A stretch of DNA of 64,000 nucleotides from Pedobacter cryoconitis (GCF_014200595.1 NZ_JACHCG010000001.1:2170001-2234000), one strand, 5' to 3'. Shown: positions 27,797 through 37,139, counted from the stretch's first letter. Numbers and translations: made by a program. Notes: generated by a model not told the origin, from the sequence alone.

Positions 27797-27896
27797 AAAA
27801 TACGCGGGATCGTTTTAAAACATTTTGTCCTTTTGTTTTGTACAGTAAAGGTTAAAGTCTTTTTAACATTCTTATTTTCTTGCGTATTTTACACCT

Positions 27897-28814
27897 ATGG
27901 CTAATCAAAAAGCATCCATTTATAGTGCGCTGGCAGCGAACCTGCTCATTGCCATTACCAAATTTATAGCAGGCGCATTCAGCAATAGTGCCTCTATGAT
28001 TTCAGAAGGAATTCATTCCCTCGTTGATACCGTTAACCAGCTTTTACTGCTTTTCGGATTAAAAAGAAGTAAAAAACCGGCAGATGCACTGCGCCCTTTC
28101 GGTTATGGAAAAGAGCTCTATTTCTATTCATTTATTGTTTCTATCCTGATTTTCGGTTTAGGTGGAGGAATCTCTATTTATCAGGGTATTATCCATATCT
28201 CAAATCCCGAACCGCTTGGAGATCCAACCTGGAATTACGTAGTACTGGCTTTATGTGTTGTTTTTGAAGGTACATCTTTAGTGATTGCCGCTAAAGCTTT
28301 CAACAAAGTGAGAGGTCAGGAAACCTGGTGGAATGCGATTGTAAAAAGTAAAGATCCTTCCAGCTTCTTAATACTTTTTGAAGACGGTGCTGCTGTTTTG
28401 GGATTATTCACCGTCATGATTTGTATGGTACTCAACCACTGGCTTAATTTACCAAAACTGGATGGCGTAGCCTCTTTACTGGTCGGGCTGCTATTGGTTG
28501 GAGTTTCCTTAATACTGGCCAGAGAAAGTCGTAGCTTATTAATGGGCGAAGGGATCTCTGCGATGTCCAGGCAGAAAATCGTGGAAATCACTGAAAGAGT
28601 TCCGGGAATTTCCAAAGTTCTAACCGTTGTGTCTACTTATCAATCACCGGATGAAGTGTTATTAATGCTGATCGCAACTTTCAAAGAAGATTTGAATACC
28701 CATCAGATCAATGAAGCTATTGACATTATCCAGGCTGCGATCAGAAAAGAATTCCCGCTCATCCGTTATATTATTATCCAACCAGAAGAATTTACCAGGC
28801 AATTTAAATTTTAA
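27897..28814 (+). CDS. Cation diffusion facilitator (CDF) family transporter
   Basis: A 305-residue CDF-type exporter of divalent metals. TM1 begins near residue 8, and TM2 carries the HSLVD motif (residues about 40-44), which supplies His and Asp to the transport site. About six TM segments precede a C-terminal cytoplasmic domain (about 215-305). The CDF partner site in TM5 (expected HxxxD) reads differently (DGVASLLVGLLL, with the first His replaced by leucine/lysine context), so metal preference may be altered. Stand-alone gene between MATE and metallophosphoesterase. Confidence 0.88.
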   Translation: MANQKASIYSALAANLLIAITKFIAGAFSNSASMISEGIHSLVDTVNQLLLLFGLKRSKKPADALRPFGYGKELYFYSFIVSILIFGLGGGISIYQGIIHISNPEPLGDPTWNYVVLALCVVFEGTSLVIAAKAFNKVRGQETWWNAIVKSKDPSSFLILFEDGAAVLGLFTVMICMVLNHWLNLPKLDGVASLLVGLLLVGVSLILARESRSLLMGEGISAMSRQKIVEITERVPGISKVLTVVSTYQSPDEVLLMLIATFKEDLNTHQINEAIDIIQAAIRKEFPLIRYIIIQPEEFTRQFKF

Positions 28815-28858
28815 GAATTTGATGTTTACTCCTGAAATAGCTGTACAATCCGGCACGG

Positions 28859-28918
28859 TTTTGCAGGGGTACTGGCGTAGTACTGGTATACCACAACCCC
28901 TACAGTACCCCTACAAAA
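28859..28918. repeat. Imperfect 16-bp inverted repeat after the CDF gene
   Basis: Arms 28859-28874 and 28903-28918 are complementary except for one G-T type position; the 28-base interior contains a GGTATACC palindrome (28885-28892) and a further CCCC tract. It lies 45 bases after the CDF stop and lacks a clean T-run. It could be a terminator or a small mobile palindromic element. No second copy was noticed in this window. Confidence 0.45.
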
Positions 28919-28988
28919 CATAGCCAGAAACCCTATTTTTAGTATTTACTACCTGACGCCCGGAATTTATTTATATTTATTGCATATT

Positions 28989-30176
28989 ATGAAAAGAAAA
29001 ATCAGTCCCCTCCCCTTTATACTTTTTGCCATTTTTATCTTTCTGTTAAACTGGTACGTACTTTCGGGGTTATTAATTATAAGCACATCGGCTTTGACTA
29101 CACCAGTCTTCTGCCTGTTTATCATAGTCGCTATTGGTTCCCTCTTTCTCGCAATCAGAAGAATGAATGCACATGGCATGGACATGTTTTTCAAGGTATC
29201 CAGCCACTTGCTGCTTACGCTTTTTGCTGCCGAAGTAGTGGTCTCAGTTTTCCTGCTTATCGGTGATGTACCGCGGATTTTTACAGGCGCAGGAAGAAAT
29301 CTTTACTGGGTAGAACTATCCTTTCTGATGTTCCTGCTAACTATTGTACTTTTTATTTACGGAATGATCTTTGGCAAATACAATTACAAAGTCATCAATC
29401 ATGTACTTTATTTCGATGACCTGCCAGATAAATTTGACGGTTTCAAACTCGCACAAATCTCTGACGTCCACGCTGGAAGTTTCAATAATCCAGCTGCTGT
29501 ACAGCGCGGAATCAGCCTGATCAATGCACAAAAAGCTGATCTGTTTGTTTTCACAGGAGATCTGGTCAACAATAAAGCAGAAGAAATAAAGCCCTGGATC
29601 AGCTATTTTTCACAGATCAAAGCACCATATGGTCAATTCTCTATTTTAGGAAATCACGATTATGGTGATTATATCAAATGGGAAAATGAGCTTGAAAAAG
29701 CTAAAAACCTGCAACAATTAAAAGCCTATCACCAGGATCTGGGCTTTAAATTACTACTGGATACGCATGTTGAAATTAAAAAAGACGATCAGCATATTAT
29801 CCTCGCAGGAGTAGAAAACTGGGGACTTGGCTTTGGCGAAAGAGGCGATTTGCCAAAAGCACTTGCCGGCACAAATAACAGCGAATTTAAAATCTTATTG
29901 TCCCATGATCCAAGTCACTGGGAAGAACAGGTTAAGGTTTTTGGTAATAAAGTACAATTAACACTTGCTGGTCATACCCATGGAATGCAGTTCGGCTTGG
30001 AAGCATTTGGTATTAAATGGAGCCCTGTTAAATATCGCTATGCACATTGGGCAGGTATCAAATCAGAAAACGGCAGAGTATTGAATATTAACCGCGGTTT
30101 TGGTTTCCTTGGTTTTTCAGGGAGGATTGGCATCTGGCCGGAAATCACAGTGATCGAACTAAAGAAAACCGTTTAA
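28989..30176 (+). CDS. Membrane-anchored metallophosphoesterase
   Basis: A 395-residue protein with four predicted N-terminal membrane segments (about residues 5-135) and a calcineurin-like phosphoesterase domain (about 140-390). Metal-binding motifs are ISDVHAG, GDLVNN, GNHDYG and GHTHGMQ. The ATG at 28989 (MKRK) is preferred over an in-frame TTG nine bases upstream because it leads straight into a basic N-terminus and TM1. Relatives (YkuE/YaeI-like) have been linked to lipid or nucleotide phosphate hydrolysis. Ends just before a bidirectional terminator. Confidence 0.9.
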   Translation: MKRKISPLPFILFAIFIFLLNWYVLSGLLIISTSALTTPVFCLFIIVAIGSLFLAIRRMNAHGMDMFFKVSSHLLLTLFAAEVVVSVFLLIGDVPRIFTGAGRNLYWVELSFLMFLLTIVLFIYGMIFGKYNYKVINHVLYFDDLPDKFDGFKLAQISDVHAGSFNNPAAVQRGISLINAQKADLFVFTGDLVNNKAEEIKPWISYFSQIKAPYGQFSILGNHDYGDYIKWENELEKAKNLQQLKAYHQDLGFKLLLDTHVEIKKDDQHIILAGVENWGLGFGERGDLPKALAGTNNSEFKILLSHDPSHWEEQVKVFGNKVQLTLAGHTHGMQFGLEAFGIKWSPVKYRYAHWAGIKSENGRVLNINRGFGFLGFSGRIGIWPEITVIELKKTV

Positions 30177-30180
30177 AACA

Positions 30181-30214
30181 AAAACCCGCTTATCTCTCGA
30201 TAAGCGGGTTTTTT
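30181..30214. terminator. Bidirectional terminator
   Basis: Arms 30181-30194 and 30199-30212 form a perfect 14-bp stem with TCTC loop, A4 on one side and T6 on the other. It begins four bases after the metallophosphoesterase stop and eight bases from the end of the opposing gene. Confidence 0.9.
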
Positions 30215-30221
30215 ATGTCTC

Positions 30222-30566
30222 TTATTTCGCGTCCTGCGCGTAGATATAAATCTTACTGTTTCTTACCGGCTGACCTTTAATAGCCAGGTATTCACCTTTA
30301 TTATCTCTCAGCATTTTGATTACAAACGGATCATCTCCTTTAGCTCCAAGATCAAAAGCGATCTTAAGCCTGTCAATATGTGTATCTGCATTCACTTTCC
30401 ATTTTCTATCCTGATACATAAAGTGTGCAAAAATTACGCGGGTATCACCTTTAGTTTTGCCATCTAATCTTACAAAGATTGGATTCTCTTTTTTTAAAGG
30501 TTCAACAGCTTTTACATAGAATTCATTAAAATCTGCAAATATTTGTTTTGCGTTATCGTTAGTCAT
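30222..30566 (-). CDS. Hypothetical 114-residue cytoplasmic protein
   Basis: A small soluble protein with mixed alpha/beta composition; I do not recognise a family. The start is set at 30566 (MTNDNAKQIF), since the further upstream in-frame ATG (30626) would add 20 low-complexity residues rich in Asn and Thr that reach almost to the neighbouring gene. No signal peptide or membrane segment. It lies downstream of the GH18-deacetylase-GT2 fusion on the same strand, with 64 bases between, and shares a terminator with the convergent metallophosphoesterase. A link to the fusion gene is possible but not shown. Confidence 0.7.
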   Translation of the reverse strand: MTNDNAKQIFADFNEFYVKAVEPLKKENPIFVRLDGKTKGDTRVIFAHFMYQDRKWKVNADTHIDRLKIAFDLGAKGDDPFVIKMLRDNKGEYLAIKGQPVRNSKIYIYAQDAK

Positions 30567-30630
30567 ATTATTATTCTTTCGTGTTGTATATGTTAATGTA
30601 TTATTATTAATTAGTAAGGTAAACAAGCCG

Positions 30631-33600
30631 CTAAGACTGCTCTTTTACATTACCGGTACGTTTTAGAACTCCCCAGCCTTCCAGCTCCCCTTTCAACGCC
30701 TTACGTACCGATCTGAATAAGACCAGGTACATCAATTGTCTCCAGTAAAAACGTTGCGGGATGATATAAATCAGTTTCTTATAAGACTCTTTCTCCATTC
30801 TGAAGGCGATTCCTGCAAAGAACAAATCTACCAGAATAAATACACAATAGAAGAAAAATACCTGTCCAAAACCATTATCAAGGCTTAATAAGCTACCCAT
30901 TCCTTCTAAGGTAAGTGAATTTACGGAAGATAAAGAAAACAGCCCTGTTATAATAGAAAGCACCATAAAGAAATCTGCCAGCGGAGAAAACAGCGGAAGT
31001 ATAATTTGATAGATCAGGATATTCGGCATCCCCACCATTCCAAAATACCCATATTTCTTATTCAGGATAGTTTTCCTGTTTTTCCAGAAACTCTGCATTA
31101 CCCCAAAACTCCATCTCAGCCTTTGTTTCAATAACATGTTCACAGTTTCAGGAGCTTCCGTATAAGCAATCGCCGTATCACAATTTCTTACCGTATAACC
31201 AGCTCTTAAAATACGCATCGTTAAATCACAATCTTCCGCAAGTGTATCGGTTGTAAAACCACCAACTTCCAGGATAACCTGTTTTCTGAACGCGCCAATT
31301 GCCCCCGGCACCACAGTAATAGTATTTAAAATATCAAACGCCCTTCTGTCCATATTCTGAGCAGTAATGTACTCAATAGACTGCCAGTTTGTAATCAGGT
31401 TAATCTTGTTACCAACCTTTACCGTACCCGCTACAGCAGCAATTTCCTCGTCATAAAAATAACGCATCAATTCATGGATTGCATCAGTTTTCAGTTGTGT
31501 ATCTGCATCAATACAAATCACAAAATCAGCCTCAGCAAGTGCAATACCAAAGTTCAAAGCAGACGCTTTACCCCCATTTGGTTTAGTATATATTTTGATA
31601 TTCGGCAGCTGGCTGAAATGTTCCTTAACCAATTCTACAGTACGGTCAGAAGAACCATCATCCACAAAAATGAACTCTGCATTGGTATAAGTCGTTTTCA
31701 GCAAACTGTTTAAAGTTTGTACTACAGTCACCTCCTCATTATAAGCAGGGATGATGATACTCACTTTCATCACTGGATCTTTCAACAACAATAAACTATC
31801 TTTTTTACTTGATATTTTTTGTTTAACAGCTAAAATCGCAATAAAAATACTTCTCAGCATGGCTAAGATAATGGCCATGATAAACACGTAGTTTAAAATC
31901 AGTGTTCCGTAAGAGAACACATTCAGGAACAATGTATTTCCCGACATAATAAAACCATTTCCACCCGAATTAACCGGAGGCATCAGCTCATCTTTTTTCT
32001 TACCGATCAGATTTCCTATCGTTACAAATTCATAACCTTTATCCTTGAAATATTTGATAATTCTTGGCAGAGCTGCCACAGTAGCTGCGCGGTTACCACC
32101 AGCATCATGTAACAACAGCACGTTCCCGTTATCCTGGTACTTGACAACCGCGTTAAAGATTTCATCAGCACTAATTCCCGGGCGCCAATCCTGAGGGTCA
32201 ATAGACTCCCCGATATTGATATAATTCTGATCCCTGCTTTGTGCTACCGGGAGAATCTCTGCCGAAGTTGAAGGCTCTGCATCCGCATTAAACGGAGGCC
32301 TGAACAAAATTGTACTATGTCCGGTTACAGACTCAATCAGTTTTCTTGTGGCATTCAACTCAAAATTCACCCTTTCCGGCCCTACTTTTGACATGTCGGG
32401 ATGGAAAAAAGTATGGTTACCAATCTCATAACCCAGGTTAAACTCCTTCAATAGAAGCCCCATATTCTGCTCTGCCATAATCCCTACCACAAAGAAGCTG
32501 CCTGGTACCTTTTCCTTTTGTAAGATATCAATAATCTGAGGCGTATAAACCGGATCAGGTCCATCATCAAAAGTCAATACAATCTTTTTCTCTGCATGGC
32601 CATATCTGCGAATGGTATATTTTGTAGGAAGATCGACATAAATCTGATCCGCAATCACAAAATTCTGAGTATCCAGCTTCACATCAATCTTACCCTGTTT
32701 AGGCACTGATACTAAATCCAGGACCTCACCTTCACCAGAGTAATCAATTCTATCATTTAACCCGATATGAGTCAATCTTTTGATATCCACACCACTTTTT
32801 CTTACCGAATCGATACTCAGATCTTTAGAAATGAAAGACCATAATCTTGGATCTTCAGCCCCCATACGCCAGATCGCAATACCTGCAACATCCCAGTCGT
32901 CGGCTTTTCTGATCAGGTTAAAATTGGTTGCAGCATCCGTAAAATACACCTGGTGATGTAAACCAGACTCATCTGTATAATTATAATTCAGATTCGCTGA
33001 AATTGGGTCATACTTTATTTTCCCGCCATATCTGCTAGCATTGGCAATAGCCTGCTGATAGGTCACATTTTTTCCGACATCCTGATCCGGCCAGTCATAT
33101 CCATAACAAGCAAGCGCAAGGATAACTTTTTCAGAAGAAATCTTTTCACATATTTTATCCAGCTGCTCCTCTACCCACTGTTGGTGAGAAACATCACCCG
33201 CATTACTACTTTCGCTATGCTGATCATAAGCCATTACAAAAATATAATCATTATACATTGATAAGATCTGCAAGTTATAATCATCATTTTCCGGAGAAAT
33301 ATCCTGTGTTACAATCAGGTTCTGCGCATGCAGCTTATCGTACAGGTTCTTTTGGAATTCGGCCAGTGGGGCATCAGACTTTTCTTTGATTTCTTCGAAG
33401 TCAATATTTACACCATGAAAACCGTATTTCTTTAGAGATTTAATCAGGTTAGCAATAAACCTGTTTTGTAAAGACTTATTTTGCAGCAACTTGTGGATTG
33501 CATTTCCATCAAAACGATCTTTACTAAAGTTGGAAACCATCGCGATGGCTACTTTTTTATGCTTATTGATCACTTGCATCGCCTCTACATTAACCTGATC

Positions 33601-34029
33601 AATCAGGGTATCTGCCCCATTCTTGATAAAGAAAGACTCTGTTACCACCATATCAAGCTGTTTGATATGATCTTTTAAATCGGTCAGTGACTGAGGATCC
33701 CAGTTCACATAAAAACCAGCATTGATCCTTGCTTTGTTATTCGGATGTTTAAGTCTGTTTAACTTTTGGTGCTCCTGTATACGCAGCAACCTTCTTTTAG
33801 AAATTTTGAAATCTGAATACGTTTTTGATTTCTTGATTTGCTCAATCTGTTTCTTGCTTAATGTAGCTGTACTATTGATAATGGGCAAATTCGGATAGTG
33901 ATTGGATAGCAGCGTATAAGCTACACAAGCTGATGCAATAATAAATACAATAAGGAGCATCCTTGTTACCCATTGAAAAGTTATCCATCTGCTTTTCTTT
34001 GTGGTTTGAAAAATCTGTTTTTCGGGCAT
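30631..34029 (-). CDS. GH18 - polysaccharide deacetylase - GT2 glycosyltransferase fusion
   Basis: A 1132-residue membrane protein joining three carbohydrate enzymes. A TM anchor (21-43) is followed by a GH18-like barrel (about 100-400) with GVNIDFEE, candidate catalytic Glu212. Next comes a NodB deacetylase domain (about 480-675) with TFDDG (Asp488, Asp489) and His539/His543. A TM segment (about 708-735) leads into a GT2 domain (about 754-975) with VDDGSSD (790-796), DAD (841-843), ED (932-933) and QRLRW (969-973), ending in several TM segments (to about 1110). The topology puts GH18 and NodB in the periplasm and GT2 in the cytoplasm. It should polymerise, deacetylate and trim an N-acetylhexosamine polymer, like PgaC plus PgaB in one chain. 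Product is inferred. Confidence 0.9.
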   Translation of the reverse strand: MPEKQIFQTTKKSRWITFQWVTRMLLIVFIIASACVAYTLLSNHYPNLPIINSTATLSKKQIEQIKKSKTYSDFKISKRRLLRIQEHQKLNRLKHPNNKARINAGFYVNWDPQSLTDLKDHIKQLDMVVTESFFIKNGADTLIDQVNVEAMQVINKHKKVAIAMVSNFSKDRFDGNAIHKLLQNKSLQNRFIANLIKSLKKYGFHGVNIDFEEIKEKSDAPLAEFQKNLYDKLHAQNLIVTQDISPENDDYNLQILSMYNDYIFVMAYDQHSESSNAGDVSHQQWVEEQLDKICEKISSEKVILALACYGYDWPDQDVGKNVTYQQAIANASRYGGKIKYDPISANLNYNYTDESGLHHQVYFTDAATNFNLIRKADDWDVAGIAIWRMGAEDPRLWSFISKDLSIDSVRKSGVDIKRLTHIGLNDRIDYSGEGEVLDLVSVPKQGKIDVKLDTQNFVIADQIYVDLPTKYTIRRYGHAEKKIVLTFDDGPDPVYTPQIIDILQKEKVPGSFFVVGIMAEQNMGLLLKEFNLGYEIGNHTFFHPDMSKVGPERVNFELNATRKLIESVTGHSTILFRPPFNADAEPSTSAEILPVAQSRDQNYINIGESIDPQDWRPGISADEIFNAVVKYQDNGNVLLLHDAGGNRAATVAALPRIIKYFKDKGYEFVTIGNLIGKKKDELMPPVNSGGNGFIMSGNTLFLNVFSYGTLILNYVFIMAIILAMLRSIFIAILAVKQKISSKKDSLLLLKDPVMKVSIIIPAYNEEVTVVQTLNSLLKTTYTNAEFIFVDDGSSDRTVELVKEHFSQLPNIKIYTKPNGGKASALNFGIALAEADFVICIDADTQLKTDAIHELMRYFYDEEIAAVAGTVKVGNKINLITNWQSIEYITAQNMDRRAFDILNTITVVPGAIGAFRKQVILEVGGFTTDTLAEDCDLTMRILRAGYTVRNCDTAIAYTEAPETVNMLLKQRLRWSFGVMQSFWKNRKTILNKKYGYFGMVGMPNILIYQIILPLFSPLADFFMVLSIITGLFSLSSVNSLTLEGMGSLLSLDNGFGQVFFFYCVFILVDLFFAGIAFRMEKESYKKLIYIIPQRFYWRQLMYLVLFRSVRKALKGELEGWGVLKRTGNVKEQS

Positions 34030-34171
34030 TTGAGAAATAAATAATTATTATTTAAGATAAAACTACAGCCATCCCCTGCTTGAGGCAAAGGGAAATATTG
34101 AGTGCGCTATAATTAAAAAAATCCTAATATTGCTCAAATATAAGGAGAATTTGACAAAAAAACCGGAGATA

Positions 34172-35305
34172 ATGGGGAGATTTACCGAACCAGAATTAAC
34201 GATGTCAGATCCAGCAGAAAAAACGCTTCAAAGAAAAATAATTCATATCGATATGGACGCATTTTATGCGACCGTAGAGCAGCGTGATTTCCCCGAATAC
34301 AGAGGTAAACCTATTGTAGTAGGCGGCTCTCCTGATGGTCGTGGCGTAGTAGCGACGGCGAGTTATGAAGCGCGGGAATTTGGCATCCATTCGGCCATGT
34401 CGTCCCGTAAAGCCATACAACTCTGCCCACATGCCATATTCGTCTACCCCAGGTTTGATGCTTATAAAAGTGTATCGGTCAGTATTAGGGAGATCTTCAG
34501 ACGTTATACAGATCTGATTGAGCCACTTTCATTGGATGAAGCTTTTTTAGATGTCACTACGGATAAATTAAATATCGGCTCTGCGCTTGAAATTGCTAAA
34601 CAAATAAAAGATGCGATTAAAAACGAGCTTAACCTTTCAGCTTCAGCCGGGGTTTCCAGCAATAAATTTGTAGCCAAGATTGCTTCAGATATGAACAAAC
34701 CAGACGGGCTGACCTTTATTGGCCCCTCTAAGATCAATGCTTTTATGGAACAGTTACCCGTAGAAAAATTCTTCGGTGTAGGTAAAGTTACAGCGGATAA
34801 AATGAAGAAGATGGGCCTGTATACCGGAGCAGATCTTAAAAAGCTGTCTGAACAGGAGCTGATCCGGAAATTCGGCAAAACAGGCAAATTCTATTATAAA
34901 ATAGTAAGAGGGATTGATGACCGCCCGGTACAACCCCATCGTTTAACCAAATCGCTGAGTGTAGAAGATACTTTTGGAAAAGACCTCATATCCACAGAAG
35001 AACTGGTTGCAGAACTCGAACTCATTGCCGAAAAAGTAGCAGAAAGATTAGAGAAGAACAGGCTAAAAGGAAAAACCCTAACACTTAAAATCAAGTTTGA
35101 CGATTTTAAACAGCTCACCAGAAACGTATCATTTTCTGCCGGGGTCTCTGATTATGCGACTATTATTACTTCAGCAAAAGAACTGCTGCTTAAAGTAGAA
35201 ACTGAAGACCGGAAAATCCGTTTGCTGGGTATTACCCTAAGTAATTTTGGAACGCCAGTTAACTCTGGCAAATTTACAGATCCAGATCAGCTGGAATTAT
35301 TCTAG
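34172..35305 (+). CDS. dinB: DNA polymerase IV (Y family)
   Basis: A translesion polymerase of about 377 residues from the chosen start. The catalytic palm has HIDMDAFYA and the SLDEAFLD motif; fingers, thumb (helix-hairpin-helix) and little-finger domains follow. The extreme C-terminus DPDQLELF matches a beta-clamp binding motif (QLxLF), so the protein is complete. Start is uncertain: ATG at 34172 has a GGAG seven bases upstream; a downstream ATG at 34202 (MSDPAEK) and upstream TTGs are also in frame. Stand-alone gene, divergent from the GH18 fusion. No LexA-type box was recognised. Confidence 0.95.
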   Translation: MGRFTEPELTMSDPAEKTLQRKIIHIDMDAFYATVEQRDFPEYRGKPIVVGGSPDGRGVVATASYEAREFGIHSAMSSRKAIQLCPHAIFVYPRFDAYKSVSVSIREIFRRYTDLIEPLSLDEAFLDVTTDKLNIGSALEIAKQIKDAIKNELNLSASAGVSSNKFVAKIASDMNKPDGLTFIGPSKINAFMEQLPVEKFFGVGKVTADKMKKMGLYTGADLKKLSEQELIRKFGKTGKFYYKIVRGIDDRPVQPHRLTKSLSVEDTFGKDLISTEELVAELELIAEKVAERLEKNRLKGKTLTLKIKFDDFKQLTRNVSFSAGVSDYATIITSAKELLLKVETEDRKIRLLGITLSNFGTPVNSGKFTDPDQLELF

Positions 35306-35322
35306 CTTTTGCAGATTATGTT

Positions 35323-35338
35323 TTAATTTGCAAATTAA
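35323..35338. promoter_or_regulatory. 16-bp perfect palindrome upstream of the pentapeptide gene
   Basis: TTAATTTGCAAATTAA is its own reverse complement and sits 27 bases before the start codon at 35366. It contains an ATTTGC that could also be part of the promoter. Possible operator. Confidence 0.35.
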
Positions 35339-35365
35339 TCACTCAATAAAAAGAAAATCAATTAT

Positions 35366-35941
35366 ATGGCACAGGTATTCATAGAAGAAAAAACATTTGA
35401 AAAGATAGACTTTAAAGTAAATCCGCTGGAAAAAGGCGAATATGAATATTGTACTTTCAAAAACTGCGATTTCTCCAATGCCGACCTTTCAAGCTTCGTT
35501 TTCCTGGAATGCGACTTTTCAGGTTGTAACCTGAGCCTGGCCAAGCTGACAAAAACAGCTTTACGGGGGATTAAATTTAAAGACAGTAAGTTATTAGGTC
35601 TGTCTTTTGACAGTTGTAATGAATTTGGCCTGGAGCTGACTTTTAACAACTGCACCTTAGATCATTGCTCCTTTTACCAGGTAAAGCTTAAAAAAACAAC
35701 CTTTAAGGATTCCAGGATTCACCAGGCAGATTTTACCGAGGCCGATTTAAGCAGTTCTGTTTTTAACAACTGCGACCTCAACAGTACAACATTTGAAAAT
35801 ACCATACTGGAAAAAGCCGATTTCATTACTGCTTATAACTATACGCTTGATCCTGAATTGAACAGAATCAAAAAGGCTAAATTCTCTATGGCCGGAATAA
35901 CCGGACTTTTAACGAAGTATGATATCGATATCAAAGCATAA
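35366..35941 (+). CDS. Pentapeptide-repeat protein (Qnr/McbG-like)
   Basis: A 191-residue protein built mostly of A(D/N)LXX-type pentapeptides from about residue 28 to 148 (e.g. CDFSNADLSSFVF, CDFSGCNLSLAKL, ADFTEADLSSSVF, CDLNSTTF), predicting a right-handed quadrilateral beta-helix. The C-terminal tail from about 150 (TLDPELNRIKKAKFS...) resembles the dimerisation tail of Qnr-type proteins. Such proteins mimic DNA and can protect gyrase from quinolones or toxins. Size is close to McbG. Stand-alone gene behind dinB with a palindrome in its leader. Gyrase protection is inference; many relatives have unknown roles. Confidence 0.85.
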   Translation: MAQVFIEEKTFEKIDFKVNPLEKGEYEYCTFKNCDFSNADLSSFVFLECDFSGCNLSLAKLTKTALRGIKFKDSKLLGLSFDSCNEFGLELTFNNCTLDHCSFYQVKLKKTTFKDSRIHQADFTEADLSSSVFNNCDLNSTTFENTILEKADFITAYNYTLDPELNRIKKAKFSMAGITGLLTKYDIDIKA

Positions 35942-35966
35942 CAATTCTTCTGAAAAAACAAGCTAC

Positions 35967-37139
35967 TTAAGGAATTACCTCAAACAACATGAACTGATTC
36001 TGCTCCTTCTCATTGAAGTTATTATCTGCTACAAAAATTAAAGTCTGATGTCCATTTGGCAAAACAGGCCCTATAGTTGCCCCTTCAATATTATCTATAT
36101 AAATGCCCAGGTCATCCATGTTTAAAAGCATCTTCTTTTTTACAGGATGACTTGCCGGGTTTTCTTTCAGAGATTTTGTCGTTAAAATATTTGTTGCCCC
36201 CTTCAGCTCTGCCAGGAATACTTTAATAGAAGTTCCTTTCTGCCCTTCAGAATAAGAACGTTCAGTAACCAGCATACGGTGGTTACCCAGCCAAAGGATG
36301 TCAGGAATCCCATTAACATATTCCCCATCTGCTTTTAATGGCGGTAAAGCCACCGGCTCCAGCTCGTAAGCATATTGCCCGGTATTCTTTTTAGTCTTTA
36401 AATCAAACTGGTAAATTCTGACAAAGGCATTATTTCTGACACCTACCTCTGCACGCGGCCCATCCTGATACAAAGGTTCTTCCAGGTTTACATATAAAGT
36501 CCTGAAATTATCTGCAAAAGTAAGTCCTTCTAAAACCCCGTTTCTTCTGGGGCCGCTTTCTATACGCTGCATTCTCAGATTATCCGGCAAAGGAATAGAA
36601 TCCACATATTTCCCATTGGTCGCAATAATATTGATAGTTGGATCAATCATTACGGTGTCCCCTGCTTTCATTACCCGGTCCCCCTCACTTGTCCAATACA
36701 AGTGCCTGGTTGCGCCATTGTAACGCATGGCTTCCGGATCTGTAGTCCGGGTGGCCCCTTTACTGAGTTTGGGATACGCAGAACCATCCTGCTGATAAAG
36801 CGTATTCACGGCTATCATACTGACATTATTGATTCCAGTAGCAGAAAGGGAGATTTTCGCTGTATAAAACCTGGCCGGATTGATCGCTGACCGGTCATCG
36901 CTGATCAGATAATAAACCTGTTTTACCGGATCAAAATCTATGGCAGATAAACCACCAACTGTGGTCCCTTCAAATTGCTGGTTATGTGGAAAAACATAAG
37001 TATTGATATACTTCAAACTACGCACTGAAGATAATACCTGCTGTTTGGGAATTACATTTTTAGTCACTGAACAACTGCCTAAAATTAAGGCAATTAGTAA
37101 GGCAAAGGCTATTTTGGAGCACTTTTCACGTTTTAACAT
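35967..37139 (-). CDS. Esterase-like/phytase-like family lipoprotein
   Basis: A 390-residue lipoprotein (signal with LGSC, Cys23) with the 'esterase-like activity of phytase' beta-propeller fold. Typical stretches are GGLSAIDFDPVKQVYYLISDDR (about 62-83), TDPEAMRY, GLTFADNFRTLYVNLEEPL and IEGATIGPVLPNGHQTLIFVADNNF. Likely attached to the outer membrane; it may act on an organic phosphate or ester, but activity in this family is poorly defined. A single-gene unit, upstream of the tandem peptidases' terminator. It lies near the phytate-type operon (39105-47463) but is not part of it. Confidence 0.82.
   Translation of the reverse strand: MLKREKCSKIAFALLIALILGSCSVTKNVIPKQQVLSSVRSLKYINTYVFPHNQQFEGTTVGGLSAIDFDPVKQVYYLISDDRSAINPARFYTAKISLSATGINNVSMIAVNTLYQQDGSAYPKLSKGATRTTDPEAMRYNGATRHLYWTSEGDRVMKAGDTVMIDPTINIIATNGKYVDSIPLPDNLRMQRIESGPRRNGVLEGLTFADNFRTLYVNLEEPLYQDGPRAEVGVRNNAFVRIYQFDLKTKKNTGQYAYELEPVALPPLKADGEYVNGIPDILWLGNHRMLVTERSYSEGQKGTSIKVFLAELKGATNILTTKSLKENPASHPVKKKMLLNMDDLGIYIDNIEGATIGPVLPNGHQTLIFVADNNFNEKEQNQFMLFEVIP

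Noticed and set aside
34130..34171. N-terminal extension of DNA polymerase IV from an in-frame TTG
   Set aside because: The extra residues are not part of the conserved fold; an ATG with a GGAG seven bases upstream lies at 34172.
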